Shown here: positions 1 to 8,438 of the stretch, piece by piece | Numbering within the stretch: position 1 is the stretch's first letter | How the letters are laid out: the number at the start of each line of letters is the position of its first letter | DNA from: JAGXQV01 sp964527565 | GTDB lineage: Bacteria > Pseudomonadota > Gammaproteobacteria > Burkholderiales > Sulfuricellaceae | NCBI GenBank assembly: GCA_964527565.1 | Contig: CAZGOY010000005.1 | Span: forward strand, 1-64,000 | Length of the DNA: 64,000 nucleotides | Reading direction: 5' to 3' | Made by a program: the position numbers and the translations under genes | The notes under the pieces: model-generated | Told to the model about the DNA's origin: nothing | Database searches by the model: none | What the model saw: only the letters and a program-made list of their open reading frames with translations

Positions 1-60
1 ATCCCCGGTTGGAAATACGCACCTCGTTCAGGCTCATACCACGTTGGACAAGGCTACCCT

Positions 61-89
61 TTCGCATCGCACGAATAGTCAGTTATACT
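61..89 (+). promoter_or_regulatory. Candidate sigma-70 promoter of small RNA / NYN gene
   Basis: TATACT at 84-89 is a good -10 box. TTCGCA at 61-66 lies 17 bases upstream as a weak -35. Transcription would start near 96, just before the two tandem hairpins at 103-152. Confidence 0.45.
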
Positions 90-95
90 CGCCAC

Positions 96-158
96 TCATC
101 TCCCCAGACGCCTCGGTGGCTGGGCGCGGGGCTACCTTCGGGTGGCCCCTGCTTTTTT
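96..158 (+). ncRNA. Possible small structured RNA with tandem hairpins and intrinsic terminator
   Basis: Two consecutive hairpins fill the space between the promoter and the NYN gene. Hairpin 1 pairs CCCAG (103-107) with CTGGG (120-124). Hairpin 2 pairs GGGGCTACC (128-136) with GGTGGCCCC (141-149) around a stable TTCG loop, extended by GC/GC, and runs into six Ts at 153-158. That is the form of a Rho-independent terminator, so a transcript of about 60 nt is expected. The layout recalls the phage C4 antisense RNA class, but I cannot confirm that from memory. It could instead be an attenuator for the NYN gene, whose ATG follows 10 bases after the T-run. Confidence 0.4.
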
Positions 159-168
159 GTGGATAACG

Positions 169-792
169 ATGCGCACTTTCGTCTATGTCGATGCTTTCAA
201 TCTGTACTACGGATGCTTGAAGCGGACACCGTATCGCTGGTTGAACATTCAGAATCTCTGCGAACTGCTTTTGCCGAAGAACGATATTCAGGCAGTCAAG
301 TATTTCACAGCGCTGGTGTCTGCTCGCCCAAACGATCCAGACCAGCCCGTGCGTCAACAGACATATCTGCGAGCACTGCGCACCCTGCCCACGACAGAGA
401 TCGTTCTGGGGCACTATCTGACGCACAATGTCTGGATGCCCAAAGTCGTACTTCATGGTCAGCCGCAGGAATATGTCGAGGTGATAAAGACCGAAGAGAA
501 GGGTTCCGACGTGAACCTTGCAACACATCTGCTCAACGACGCTCATCACAATCGCTTCGATGTTGCAGTGGTCATCTCCAACGACTCCGACTTGCTGGCA
601 CCGATCAAGATCGTGCGCGCCGACATGGGAAAGAAAATCGGGGTGCTGAATCCACAGAAAAACCCCAGCCGCGCCATCCTGCCTCACATCGACTTCATCA
701 AGCAAATTCGCGCGGGCGTGCTCGGGGCTGCGCAATTCCCGGATCAGATCACAGACCAGCACGGCACATTTACAAAACCAATCAGCTGGTAG
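169..792 (+). CDS. NYN/PIN-like domain protein (LabA-type predicted RNase)
   Basis: This is a 207-residue protein of the NYN family, PIN-fold predicted metal-dependent ribonucleases. The family's acidic residues are visible: the N-terminal VYVDAFNLYY (Asp near residue 7), the central KGSDVNLA, and VVISNDSDLL for the third acidic cluster. The ATG at 169 is chosen because homology begins at MRTFVYVD. An in-frame upstream extension would run back through the terminator hairpin. No clear Shine-Dalgarno sequence is visible. It stands alone on the plus strand behind the possible small RNA. Its target is unknown, and an RNA-processing or defence role is only inferred from the fold. Confidence 0.8.
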   Translation: MRTFVYVDAFNLYYGCLKRTPYRWLNIQNLCELLLPKNDIQAVKYFTALVSARPNDPDQPVRQQTYLRALRTLPTTEIVLGHYLTHNVWMPKVVLHGQPQEYVEVIKTEEKGSDVNLATHLLNDAHHNRFDVAVVISNDSDLLAPIKIVRADMGKKIGVLNPQKNPSRAILPHIDFIKQIRAGVLGAAQFPDQITDQHGTFTKPISW

Positions 793-809
793 CCCTCCTT
801 TCCAAACGC

Positions 810-858
810 AAAAAAATCCCCCGACCCCACCACCTGCGAAGGCAGTGAGATCGGGGGA
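810..858 (-). terminator. Rho-independent terminator, minus strand
   Basis: TCCCCCGA (817-824) and TCGGGGGA (851-858) pair perfectly. An inner CTGC/GCAG stem sits between them, and seven As at 810-816 become the T-run on the minus strand. It would end transcription of the membrane-protein gene starting at 1295 and meets the convergent NYN gene. Confidence 0.7.
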
Positions 859-1001
859 CGATCATTCCAGCCTATCAGCAACAAAAATTGATCAGCGGCA
901 AGCTTGCCAACCACAATAGCGAGCCGCCGAACCATGACTCTGGCCCTCCCACGGACTCGGCTGGATAGGCCGTCGCCACACTCTCTTGGCGAGAAAACAG
1001 G

Positions 1002-1295
1002 CTAGCTGTTAAACACCGTATACCCCCCAAGCACCACCAAACCGGCGACAAACCCGAGCATGCCGATGCCCAGTGCCTTGGTCCAATTGAGGGGTTTGCC
1101 CGTGAGGTGGGCGATAAGTTTCGCCAGGATGGTGAAACCGGCCACGATTCCCGGCGGCAGGAGGTATATGGATACCAGGAAGCTATCCCACCCCCGCGCG
1201 CTGTTCATGGTGTGAACCGCCCACACGGTATAGGCGGTATCAACGATGAGCAGGCTGAGAAGAAGTGCTGCCTCTTTGTTGAAAAGTGTCTTCAT
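1002..1295 (-). CDS. Small membrane protein, unknown function
   Basis: This is a 97-residue protein with about three hydrophobic segments: LLLSLLIVDTAYTVWAV near the N-terminus, FLVSIYLLPPGIVAGFTIL in the middle and GIGMLGFVAGLVVLGGY at the C-terminus. The start at 1295 is chosen because AAAGGA lies about 7 bases before that ATG. An ATG 24 bases upstream has no such site. I recognise no family. It stands alone between a minus-strand terminator and the REP-like palindrome at 1366-1429. Confidence 0.6.
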   Translation of the reverse strand: MKTLFNKEAALLLSLLIVDTAYTVWAVHTMNSARGWDSFLVSIYLLPPGIVAGFTILAKLIAHLTGKPLNWTKALGIGMLGFVAGLVVLGGYTVFNS

Positions 1296-1365
1296 CCCCG
1301 GTCCTTTCAAAATTTTCATTGGCCCCTATAGGGTCTGCCATGGAGGATTTGATTCGCAGGGAAGC

Positions 1366-1429
1366 GCAATCCCCGAAGGGCATAGTGCCGGATGTTCGCG
1401 GTTCCGGTGCAATGCCCTTCGGGGATTGC
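1366..1429. repeat. REP-like palindromic element
   Basis: An 18-base arm at 1366-1383 (GCAATCCCCGAAGGGCAT) is repeated as its exact reverse complement at 1412-1429. A smaller CCGGA/TCCGG pair sits in the loop. There is no T-run on either side, so it looks like an intergenic REP/BIME-type repeat rather than a simple terminator. It lies 30 bases beyond the stop codon of the HDOD gene. Confidence 0.7.
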
Positions 1430-1459
1430 ACCCTACGATCATTCCGAGTTGGCGCGTCC

Positions 1460-3058
1460 TTACAACGATTGGCGTATTGCCAGCAGCGCCTGATTGCGCA
1501 GGGTGCGCAGCAGCCCGCGCTCGCTTTCGCTGAAGCTGATTGCGCCGGCTTCTTCCTTGGCGGCATAGATCAGGCCGACCGGCACGTCGCGGATTTTCAG
1601 GGGAAACAGCGTGAAGGCGCGCATATCAGTGGCCTGCTGAAACCACACGGGAATGCGCGCGCGAATGTGCGGGTGATGGCTGTCGGCGATAATGACGTCT
1701 ACCCCGCGGGCGACGGCGGCCTGAAATACGTCGCCGCCCTCGCCGCTGACCAGGGGGAAATGAAATTTGACCATCAGCGCTTCGATGTCCTTGCCGAAGC
1801 CGAAGCGCGCATCCATGGTGTTGCGGTAGGCATCCACGGTGCACAGCAGCACCTGCCGGAAGCCCAGGCCGCGATACAGGGTTTCCAGGATGACGTGCAG
1901 GGTGTTGCTGAGCGGGCCGTCGTCGACCAGTGCATCGCTGATGTCGACGATGCCGGCGGTGAGGATGTCGAGCGTGTCATCGTCGGCTTCCGCTTCGGCC
2001 CCATAACCGAATTCGCCAGCCGTGCGCTCTTCCTCTATGGCGTCGCAGCCGCGCGCGTTGTGGATGGCGCCGTTTTCATCGGTTTGGCTGATGCGCCTGC
2101 CGAACGGGGTTTTCTGCAGGTTGATCTGGATGGCGTTGGCGTAGCGCACCACTTCGTCCATGGATTTATCAACCGCATCGAGCAACTGTTTCTCCGTCAC
2201 CGGCAGGCCGTCGGCGAAACGCGCGACGGTGGTGCGCACTGCGGCGGGCATGTCGGCGCAGGCGGTATGGGCGACGGTTTCGCACAATTCGTTGGCGAAT
2301 ACCGCCAGCATGCGCAGCTTGTCCCGGTTGCCGATGGGGAATTCCACCGGGCCTTCGGGCAGGGGACCCATGCTGTAAACGATCTGCTCCGGGAAACACC
2401 ATTCATGGGCGACCGCCATGCCCAGTTCGCGGTAGGAAAACCCCAGCACCTGGAGCGCGGCGCCGTCCTCATCGACGTGCTCGCGCGCCATGATGCGATG
2501 CACCTCGCGGTCTTCGGCGGAAAAATAATGGATCACCAGCAGGCGTCCGAGATGGTGGAACATCGCGCAGATGAAGGCTTCTTCGGTGCCCTGCGCCATC
2601 GCCCGTTGCGAGACTTCCCGCGCCAGCACGCCGCTGAACAGGGCGTGCAGGAATTCATCCTGGATGTGGGTGGCCTGCTTGCGGTCTTTCAGGCGGTCGA
2701 ACAGCAGCAGGGTAAGGGCGACGTTTTTCACCGCGTCGAAACCGAGAATCGCCACCGCGCGCGACACCGTGCTGATGTTGCCGCCGCCGTAGTGGGCGAA
2801 GGAGGCGGAATTGACCAGCCGCAGCAGCTTGTTGGTGAGGGCGAAGTCCTTGATGATGAGGTTGGACAGCGAGGCGATGCTTTCCTCTTCGGATGAGGCG
2901 ATACGGTTGATGGTGGCGATGGATTCCGCCATCGCCGGAAAATCATTCTGGTGGCGAATGCGGTCAAGCAGGAATTCCAGCATGCTGTTGCGGAATTCCT
3001 CGGAAATTGCCGGCATTCGAATTGCGGGGGCTTGAGCTGGCGATGCAGGTTCTTCCAT
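1460..3058 (-). CDS. HDOD-GAF signalling protein
   Basis: This is a 532-residue cytoplasmic protein. Residues of roughly 20-215 form an HDOD domain, the degenerate HD hydrolase fold of bacterial signalling proteins (MFHHLGRLLVIHYF, with SFSYRELG-like helices nearby). The C-terminal 350-520 region resembles a GAF sensor domain, with LSNTLHVILETLYRGLGF at its start and VPVGLIYAAKEE near its end. It lacks GGDEF, EAL or kinase domains, so output is likely through protein contacts. The ATG at 3058 follows GGAGG by 4 bases; an upstream in-frame TTG has no better site. It is monocistronic, between two minus-strand genes. Confidence 0.8.
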   Translation of the reverse strand: MEEPASPAQAPAIRMPAISEEFRNSMLEFLLDRIRHQNDFPAMAESIATINRIASSEEESIASLSNLIIKDFALTNKLLRLVNSASFAHYGGGNISTVSRAVAILGFDAVKNVALTLLLFDRLKDRKQATHIQDEFLHALFSGVLAREVSQRAMAQGTEEAFICAMFHHLGRLLVIHYFSAEDREVHRIMAREHVDEDGAALQVLGFSYRELGMAVAHEWCFPEQIVYSMGPLPEGPVEFPIGNRDKLRMLAVFANELCETVAHTACADMPAAVRTTVARFADGLPVTEKQLLDAVDKSMDEVVRYANAIQINLQKTPFGRRISQTDENGAIHNARGCDAIEEERTAGEFGYGAEAEADDDTLDILTAGIVDISDALVDDGPLSNTLHVILETLYRGLGFRQVLLCTVDAYRNTMDARFGFGKDIEALMVKFHFPLVSGEGGDVFQAAVARGVDVIIADSHHPHIRARIPVWFQQATDMRAFTLFPLKIRDVPVGLIYAAKEEAGAISFSESERGLLRTLRNQALLAIRQSL

Positions 3059-3071
3059 GAAACCTCCGGGC

Positions 3072-3105
3072 AAAAAAAACGCTGCCCGGAAAAAACCGGA
3101 CAGCG
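3072..3105 (-). terminator. Rho-independent terminator, minus strand
   Basis: CGCTGCCCGG (3080-3089) pairs with CCGGACAGCG (3096-3105) with one G-U wobble. Eight As at 3072-3079 give the T-run on the minus strand. It ends the small exported-protein gene at 3122-3439, immediately before the ribosome-binding site of the HDOD gene. Confidence 0.8.
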
Positions 3106-3121
3106 TAGATTTTAGAGGGAA

Positions 3122-3439
3122 TCAGTCGTGCCAATCAGAATATTTTTCGCAAATCTTGTTGATTTTTGCACCCTTCGGGCTTTCAGAGAATTTTGCCAAG
3201 CCGCCTCTGAAATCGTCCGGGGTTTCATTCCACAAGCAGGTGCAAAAAGCTTCCGCCTTGGATTGTCCAGGAATGGGGCTGCTTTCACCGCCACCTTCCC
3301 ATTTCTTCATGGCGTAAATTTTGCAGTTTTTATATTGGGCATCCCCGGCGGGGACATCGTTGTACTCTCCAGCCGCAACAGCAGCCTGAGCAAAGCAAAG
3401 GACGGAGACTGAAAGAATGGATGAGAGCAATCTGCTCAT
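3122..3439 (-). CDS. Small exported cysteine-containing protein, unknown function
   Basis: This is a 105-residue precursor. The first 22 residues form a Sec signal peptide (basic MSR, hydrophobic LLSSILSVSVLCF, cleavage near AAVAA/GEY). The mature part of about 83 residues is polar and contains four cysteines, including a CTC motif (AEAFCTCLW) and KICEKYSDW near the end, so disulfides or metal binding are possible. AGAGG lies 8 bases before the ATG. It is a single-gene unit closed by the terminator at 3072-3105. I recognise no family. Confidence 0.65.
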   Translation of the reverse strand: MSRLLSSILSVSVLCFAQAAVAAGEYNDVPAGDAQYKNCKIYAMKKWEGGGESSPIPGQSKAEAFCTCLWNETPDDFRGGLAKFSESPKGAKINKICEKYSDWHD

Positions 3440-3570
3440 GATTTTATACCTCTGAAGTATAGGGTTGGGGTGGAAACTCAGGGGGTCATAAAAGGCTCAA
3501 ATAACCGCCGCGCGGAACGTTAATCCTTTTGTTGACAAATATCAAGCGCGCAGAAAGACGGAAAGAAAAC

Positions 3571-3600
3571 GGAAAAGCTCGCGGCCAAGGCCGCTCCCAC
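3571..3600. repeat. Short REP-like palindrome downstream of hemN
   Basis: GCGGCCAAGGCCGC at 3581-3594 is a perfect palindrome followed by TCCCAC. It resembles the GTGGGAGCGGCC-type REP repeats known from pseudomonads and some betaproteobacteria. It lies 30 bases past the hemN stop and may help end that transcript or stabilise its 3' end. Confidence 0.45.
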
Positions 3601-3630
3601 GGAGTTGGGTAAAATCCGGGCTAAATGGAT

Positions 3631-5001
3631 TTACAGCGTGCGCGAAAAGCGCGGTTTCTGTTCTGCCGCCTGTTTGAGGTAGGCGTCGAAAGGCATGGCG
3701 ATGTTGCGCAGGAAAATGCGGCCGACCTCGGTGACGCTGATTTTCTCCGCTGTCAGGACCACCAGGCCGTCGGCGGCCATGTCCTTCAGTTCGTCGAAAG
3801 CATCGGCGAAGTGCTGGTCGAAGTCGATATCCCACTGCCGCCCGAAGGCCGCCTTGTCGAGTTCCAGGTCGCACATGATGCGCGTGATGGCGTCGCGGCG
3901 CAGCCGGTCCTCGCGGGTGACGCGCAGGCCGCGTTCCACGGGCAGCCGCCCTGCTTCCACCAGACGGTAGTAATCGGAAAGCTTTTTGACGTTCTGCACG
4001 AACACTTCTTCGGTCTGACTGATGGAGGACGCGCCGAAGGCGATGATGTCGCAGTCCTTGTGCGTGGTGTAGCCCTGGAAGTTGCGGTAAAGGGTTTTGC
4101 TTTCCCGCGCCTTGACCAGTTCGTCGTCGGGGCGCGCGTAGTGGTCCATGCCGATGTAGACGTACCCGGCGGCATTGAGCTGCTCCATGATGAGCTGTTG
4201 CAGCGCCATGCGCTCCGGCAGCTTGGGCAACGCCGTCTCGTCGAGCAATTTCTGGTGCTTTTTCATCCACGGCACGTGCGCGTAGTTGAATACCGCCAGG
4301 CGGTCCGGCGCCAGCGCGATGATCTTGTCGAGCGTGGGGCGAAAAGTCTCCACGCTCTGGTGCGGCAGGCCGACCATCAGGTCCAGGTTGATGCTGGCGA
4401 AACCTTCCTCGCGCATCCAGCCGTACACCTCGCGGATCAGGCTTTCCGGCTGCACGCGGTTGACCGCCTTCTGCACCGTCTCGTCCAGGTCCTGCACGCC
4501 CAGGCTCAGACGGTTGAAACCGCTTTCCCTGAGCGCGCGCACATGCTCGCGCGTCAGTTCGCGCGGATCGACCTCGCAACTGACCTCCGCATCCGGCGCA
4601 ATCGTGAACTTACCGGCGATATGCGCGTACAAGCGGCGGATGTCGTCAGGTTTGAGATAGGTCGGCGTGCCGCCGCCCCAGTGAAATTGCCGCGCCTTGC
4701 GCGCCGGGCTGGTGAGCGCGGCGACCTGGTCGATCTCGCGGAACAGATGGTCGAGATAGTGGGTGGCCTTGTCGTATTTTTTGGTGGCCACCATGTTGCA
4801 GCCGCAATACCAGCACAGGGTGTCGCAGAAGGGGATGTGCACGTACAGCGACAGATCGCGCCCGCGATCCTGGGTTTGCTGCAACTCCGCCAGCCAGTCG
4901 GCTTCCCCGAAACTTTCCGTGAAGTAAGGCGCGGTCGGATAGGAAGTGTAGCGCGGTCCGGCTTTGCTGTATTTTTCGAGGAGGGTGAAGGCAGGCTGCA
5001 T
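3631..5001 (-). CDS. hemN: Oxygen-independent coproporphyrinogen III oxidase
   Basis: HemN is a radical-SAM enzyme that oxidatively decarboxylates coproporphyrinogen III to protoporphyrinogen IX without oxygen. The protein has 456 residues, normal for the family. HIPFCDTLCWYCGCNM near residues 55-70 carries the CX3CX2CXC cysteines for the 4Fe-4S cluster and SAM. The preceding KYSKAGPRYTSYPTAPYF is the typical HemN N-terminus, and the C-terminal HemN domain is complete. Only a weak GGAAA precedes the ATG. It is monocistronic and diverges from the PilZ gene. Together with hemE at 25420-26481 it implies haem synthesis under low oxygen, though the two genes are 20 kb apart. Confidence 0.95.
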   Translation of the reverse strand: MQPAFTLLEKYSKAGPRYTSYPTAPYFTESFGEADWLAELQQTQDRGRDLSLYVHIPFCDTLCWYCGCNMVATKKYDKATHYLDHLFREIDQVAALTSPARKARQFHWGGGTPTYLKPDDIRRLYAHIAGKFTIAPDAEVSCEVDPRELTREHVRALRESGFNRLSLGVQDLDETVQKAVNRVQPESLIREVYGWMREEGFASINLDLMVGLPHQSVETFRPTLDKIIALAPDRLAVFNYAHVPWMKKHQKLLDETALPKLPERMALQQLIMEQLNAAGYVYIGMDHYARPDDELVKARESKTLYRNFQGYTTHKDCDIIAFGASSISQTEEVFVQNVKKLSDYYRLVEAGRLPVERGLRVTREDRLRRDAITRIMCDLELDKAAFGRQWDIDFDQHFADAFDELKDMAADGLVVLTAEKISVTEVGRIFLRNIAMPFDAYLKQAAEQKPRFSRTL

Positions 5002-5150
5002 GGCGTTTCCAGGAGATTTTTCGAATGCCGCCCATTATAAGCCACCCGCAGGGGGAATTCTTGATAAGCCCTGGCGGGCAGTGTAATCTTTGCTCCGTGT
5101 TGGCCTCAAGCCGTATCCGGCCCGCCATTCAACCCGGGAAACCGCGAACC

Positions 5151-6083
5151 ATGAGCCTCATCCCCATCAAGCAGGACGAACTCGAAATCGGCAAACCCCT
5201 GCGCTGGGCGGTTTTTGACCCGCAGCGCACGCGCCTCGCGGCGGCAGGCGACATCATTCAGACCAAGGAACAGTTGCTGCTGCTGCTCGACAGCCAACCC
5301 TGCCGCGAGTTGACCTGGGAGGGCGGAAGCGGCAAGGCCGGCGCCGACGAACTGTCCGCCGAAGACATTACCAAGGCGGACAAGAGCCAGAATACCCAGC
5401 AGACCCGCTTTCCCTTCGACGCCATGAACCTGAAGGTGGGCGACCGCCTGCAAGTCCAGCCGCCCGCCCAGCTTTCCCCCGAGCGTTTCATCGTCAGGCT
5501 GATCGGCTACGTGAACCATACCAGCCTGCTGGTGACTGCGCCGATGACCAGCAACGGGCTGCGTTTGCAGTTGATGGAGGGGGAAAAACTGGTGGTGCGG
5601 GTATTTTCCAGCCAGAACGCCTTCGGCTTCGCCAGCACCATCGAAAAGATCTGCAGGTTGCCCTTTGACTATCTGCACCTGTCCTTTCCCAGCGAAGTGC
5701 AAGGCACAGTGATCCGCAAGGCGCCGCGCGTGAGGACCAAAATCATCGCCTCGGTCGCGGCAAGCAAGCCGGGCGCCGAAAACGCCTCGGCGATCATTTC
5801 CAATCTCAGCGCCAGCGGCGCCCTGCTGGACGCGCGCCGCAATCTGGCGGAAAAGGGCGACGCCATCAAGCTGTCGTTTCGCGTCAACCTGCACAACATC
5901 GACGCCTATCTTACGGTGAGCGCCGCCGTGCGCGCGGTGTTCACCGATGAAGCGCTGGACAGTGGCGGCGCGGTGCTGATCCACCACGGCCTGGAATTCG
6001 TCGATCTGCAACCCAACGACAGCGTGATTCTGCAAAGCATGATCTACCAGCAGATGATCGAGCATCCTCATACCTTGGCCTAG
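5151..6083 (+). CDS. PilZ-domain protein, YcgR-like (c-di-GMP receptor)
   Basis: This is a 310-residue protein. The N-terminal two thirds resemble the YcgR-type flagellar-brake/PilZN module, and residues of about 180-300 form a PilZ domain. The two c-di-GMP-binding signatures are present: RKAPRVR (RxxxR) and NLSASG ([D/N]xSxxG). The ATG at 5151 starts the conserved region; an upstream in-frame extension to 5025 looks noncoding. It ends 7 bases before pyrD, so the two may be cotranscribed. The diguanylate cyclase at 20.5-21.8 kb is a possible source of its ligand. A role in motility or surface behaviour is inferred from the family. Confidence 0.85.
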   Translation: MSLIPIKQDELEIGKPLRWAVFDPQRTRLAAAGDIIQTKEQLLLLLDSQPCRELTWEGGSGKAGADELSAEDITKADKSQNTQQTRFPFDAMNLKVGDRLQVQPPAQLSPERFIVRLIGYVNHTSLLVTAPMTSNGLRLQLMEGEKLVVRVFSSQNAFGFASTIEKICRLPFDYLHLSFPSEVQGTVIRKAPRVRTKIIASVAASKPGAENASAIISNLSASGALLDARRNLAEKGDAIKLSFRVNLHNIDAYLTVSAAVRAVFTDEALDSGGAVLIHHGLEFVDLQPNDSVILQSMIYQQMIEHPHTLA

Positions 6084-6090
6084 CCCTCCC

Positions 6091-7119
6091 ATGCTTTATT
6101 CTCCCGCACTCTATTCCCTGGTTCGCCCCCTGCTGTTCCGCCTCGCCCCGGAAACGGCCCACAACCTGACGCTGCACAGCCTCAATCTGTTACAGCGCAG
6201 CGGGCTGCTGGGCTTGTCGGCGCCCGCCGTTCCCGCCCGTCCGCGCCGCGTGATGGGGCTGGATTTTCCCAACCCGCTGGGGCTGGCCGCCGGGCTGGAC
6301 AAGGACGGCGCCTGTATTGACGCCCTGGCGGCGCTGGGCTTCGGCTTCATCGAAATCGGCACGGTGACGCCGCGTCCGCAGCCGGGCAACCCGCGCCCGC
6401 GCCTGTTCCGCCTGCCGCAGGCCAACGCCATCATCAACCGCATGGGCTTCAACAATCTGGGCGTCGACAATCTGTTGGAAAACGTGCGCCGCGCCCGCTA
6501 TCGCGGCATTCTCGGCATCAACATCGGCAAAAATTTCGATACCCCCATCGAGCGGGCCGCAGAAGATTATCTGCATGGTTTGCGCAAGGTCTATGAATAC
6601 GCCAGCTATGTGACGGTCAACATTTCCTCGCCCAACACCAAAAACCTGCGCCAGCTCCAGCAGGCGGACGAACTGGGCAGCCTGCTCGGACTGCTCAAGG
6701 AAGAACAGGGAAAACTGGCCCAACGCCATGGCCGCTACGTGCCGCTGGCATTGAAAATCGCACCCGACCTCGACACCCCGCAGGTCATTGCCATCGCCGA
6801 CCTGTTGCTGCAGCATGAAATCGATGGCGTGATCGCCACCAACACCACCCTGGCGCGCACCGGGGTAGAAGGGTTGCCGCACGGCACGGAAAGCGGCGGC
6901 CTCTCCGGCGCGCCGGTGCGGGTTCCCTCGACATCGGTGGTGAAGCAGTTGAGCCTGGCGCTGGCGGGAAAAATTCCCATCATCGGCGTGGGCGGCATCA
7001 TGAGCGCGCTGGACGCCCAGGAGAAGCTGGCGGCGGGCGCCAGCCTGGTGCAGATATACAGCGGCCTGATCTATCGCGGCCCGGCCTTGATCGCGGAAAT
7101 CCGCCGCCAACTCGCTTGA
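6091..7119 (+). CDS. pyrD: Dihydroorotate dehydrogenase (quinone), class 2
   Basis: PyrD oxidises dihydroorotate to orotate in pyrimidine synthesis and passes electrons to the quinone pool at the inner membrane. The 342-residue protein has the class 2 features: an N-terminal membrane-associating helix pair (LYSLVRPLLFRLAPETAHN), NPLGLAAGLDKDG, the FMN-site GTVTPRPQPGNPRPRLFR, and NISSPNTKNLR with the catalytic serine. The C-terminal VGGIMSALDAQEKL phosphate-binding loop is intact. It follows the PilZ gene by 7 bases. Confidence 0.97.
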   Translation: MLYSPALYSLVRPLLFRLAPETAHNLTLHSLNLLQRSGLLGLSAPAVPARPRRVMGLDFPNPLGLAAGLDKDGACIDALAALGFGFIEIGTVTPRPQPGNPRPRLFRLPQANAIINRMGFNNLGVDNLLENVRRARYRGILGINIGKNFDTPIERAAEDYLHGLRKVYEYASYVTVNISSPNTKNLRQLQQADELGSLLGLLKEEQGKLAQRHGRYVPLALKIAPDLDTPQVIAIADLLLQHEIDGVIATNTTLARTGVEGLPHGTESGGLSGAPVRVPSTSVVKQLSLALAGKIPIIGVGGIMSALDAQEKLAAGASLVQIYSGLIYRGPALIAEIRRQLA

Positions 7120-7168
7120 GTGAACCTTGCCATATTTTTTGTTAAAAGATTGAAGCAAAATGAATTTT

Positions 7169-7182
7169 AAGATTTTAATCTT
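7169..7182. promoter_or_regulatory. AT-rich palindrome upstream of rsx operon
   Basis: AAGATT-TT-AATCTT is a perfect inverted repeat within the AT-rich 150-base gap between pyrD and rsxA, followed by TATAGAT. It is a candidate operator or part of the rsx promoter. It does not match the FNR consensus I know. Confidence 0.35.
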
Positions 7183-7272
7183 ATAGATGGGCTGTAAGAT
7201 AAGAGTTGCATAACACCTTTTTTAGCCCGATAATCGCAAGCCGTGGCTTTATGGGTCTGGGGTGCGGGGCGA

Positions 7273-7851
7273 ATGGAACACTTTCTTCTGATACTGATCG
7301 GGACGGTTCTGGTCAACAACATCGTGCTGGTCAAGATGCTGGGGCTGTGCCCGTTCATGGGCGTGTCCAAGAAGCTCGACGCGGCGGTCGGCATGAGCGC
7401 GGCGACGGCTTTCGTGCTGACGCTGGCCTCCGGCCTCAGCTACGCGGTGAATGTCCACCTGCTGGTGCCCAACGACCTCACCTACCTGCGCACGCTGTCC
7501 TTCATCGTGGTGATTGCTTCCATCGTGCAGTTCACCGAGATGTTCATCCGCAAGTCCAGCCCGGCTTTGTACCAATCGCTGGGCATCTATCTGCCCCTGA
7601 TTACCACCAACTGCGCGGTGCTTGGCGTGCCGCTGCTCAATGTCCAGGAAAGCCATGATTTCATCGAGTCGCTGATTTACGGGCTGGGCGGCGCACTGGG
7701 CTTCGCGCTGGTGCTGGTGCTGTTCGCCTCGATGCGCGAGCGCCTGGACGGGGCGGCGGTGCCGGAACCTTTCAAGGGCGCGCCCATCGCCATGGTGACC
7801 GCCGGACTTCTGAGTCTGGCGTATATGGGTTTTTCCGGTCTGATCAAATAG
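7273..7851 (+). CDS. rsxA: Electron transport complex subunit RsxA/RnfA
   Basis: RsxA is an inner-membrane subunit of the Rnf/Rsx complex, which couples electron flow between ferredoxin and NAD to an ion gradient or, in SoxR-reducing versions, keeps SoxR reduced. The 192-residue protein is almost entirely hydrophobic with six expected helices and carries the paired-cysteine segments of RnfA/RnfE (MLGLCPFMGVSKKLDAA and TTNCAVLGVPLL). The ATG at 7273 begins the conserved MEHFLLILIGTVLVNN. It opens a six-gene operon whose members are 2-16 bases apart or overlap. Confidence 0.95.
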   Translation: MEHFLLILIGTVLVNNIVLVKMLGLCPFMGVSKKLDAAVGMSAATAFVLTLASGLSYAVNVHLLVPNDLTYLRTLSFIVVIASIVQFTEMFIRKSSPALYQSLGIYLPLITTNCAVLGVPLLNVQESHDFIESLIYGLGGALGFALVLVLFASMRERLDGAAVPEPFKGAPIAMVTAGLLSLAYMGFSGLIK

Positions 7852-7867
7852 GGTCGCATCACTTGTC

Positions 7868-8428
7868 ATGTTAATCGCCATTCTCGTCATGGCCGGTCTG
7901 GCCGTCATACTGGGGCTGATCCTGGGATTTGCCGCGCTCAAGTTCCGGGTGGAAGGCAACCCGCTGATCGCCCAGGTCGGCGCCATTCTGCCGAACACGC
8001 AATGCGGCCAGTGCGGTTTTCCCGGCTGCGCGCCCTATGCCGAAGCGGTTGCGGAGGGCAAGGCGGAAGTCAATTTGTGCATCCCCGGCGGCAACCCGGT
8101 GGCGAAGGGGATTGCCGAACTGCTCGGCGTCGAGTTCAAGCCGGTCGGCGACAGCGACGAAGGCGACGTTATCAAGCCCAAGCAGGTGGCCTTCATCGAC
8201 GAAAGCGTATGTATCGGTTGCACCGCTTGCCTGAAACCCTGCCCGCAGGACGCCATTCTCGGCGCGTCCAAGCTGATGCACACCATTTTGCCGATCTATT
8301 GCACCGGCTGCGAAAAATGCGTGCCGGCCTGCCCGGTGGATTGCATCAAGATGATTCCGGTCAAGGAGGACATCACCACCTGGAAATGGCACTATCCGGA
8401 AGAAGCTTCCTTGAAGAAAGCCGCCTGA
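7868..8428 (+). CDS. rsxB: Electron transport complex subunit RsxB/RnfB (Fe-S protein)
   Basis: RsxB is the ferredoxin-like entry or exit point for electrons. The 186-residue protein has one N-terminal membrane anchor (MLIAILVMAGLAVILGLILG). The Fe-S domain CGQCGFPGC with a later NLCIPGG follows at residues of about 45-75. Two 4Fe-4S ferredoxin motifs then appear: CIGCTACLKPCP and CTGCEKCVPACP. It is slightly short at the C-terminus compared with longer RnfB proteins, as usual in the proteobacterial Rsx type. It lies 16 bases after rsxA. Confidence 0.96.
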   Translation: MLIAILVMAGLAVILGLILGFAALKFRVEGNPLIAQVGAILPNTQCGQCGFPGCAPYAEAVAEGKAEVNLCIPGGNPVAKGIAELLGVEFKPVGDSDEGDVIKPKQVAFIDESVCIGCTACLKPCPQDAILGASKLMHTILPIYCTGCEKCVPACPVDCIKMIPVKEDITTWKWHYPEEASLKKAA

Positions 8429-8438
8429 AAGGTTATTT

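Noticed and set aside
1286..2896. 536-codon open frame on the plus strand
   Set aside because: It lies antisense to the HDOD-GAF gene, starts inside another gene and passes through the REP-like palindrome; no domain is visible.
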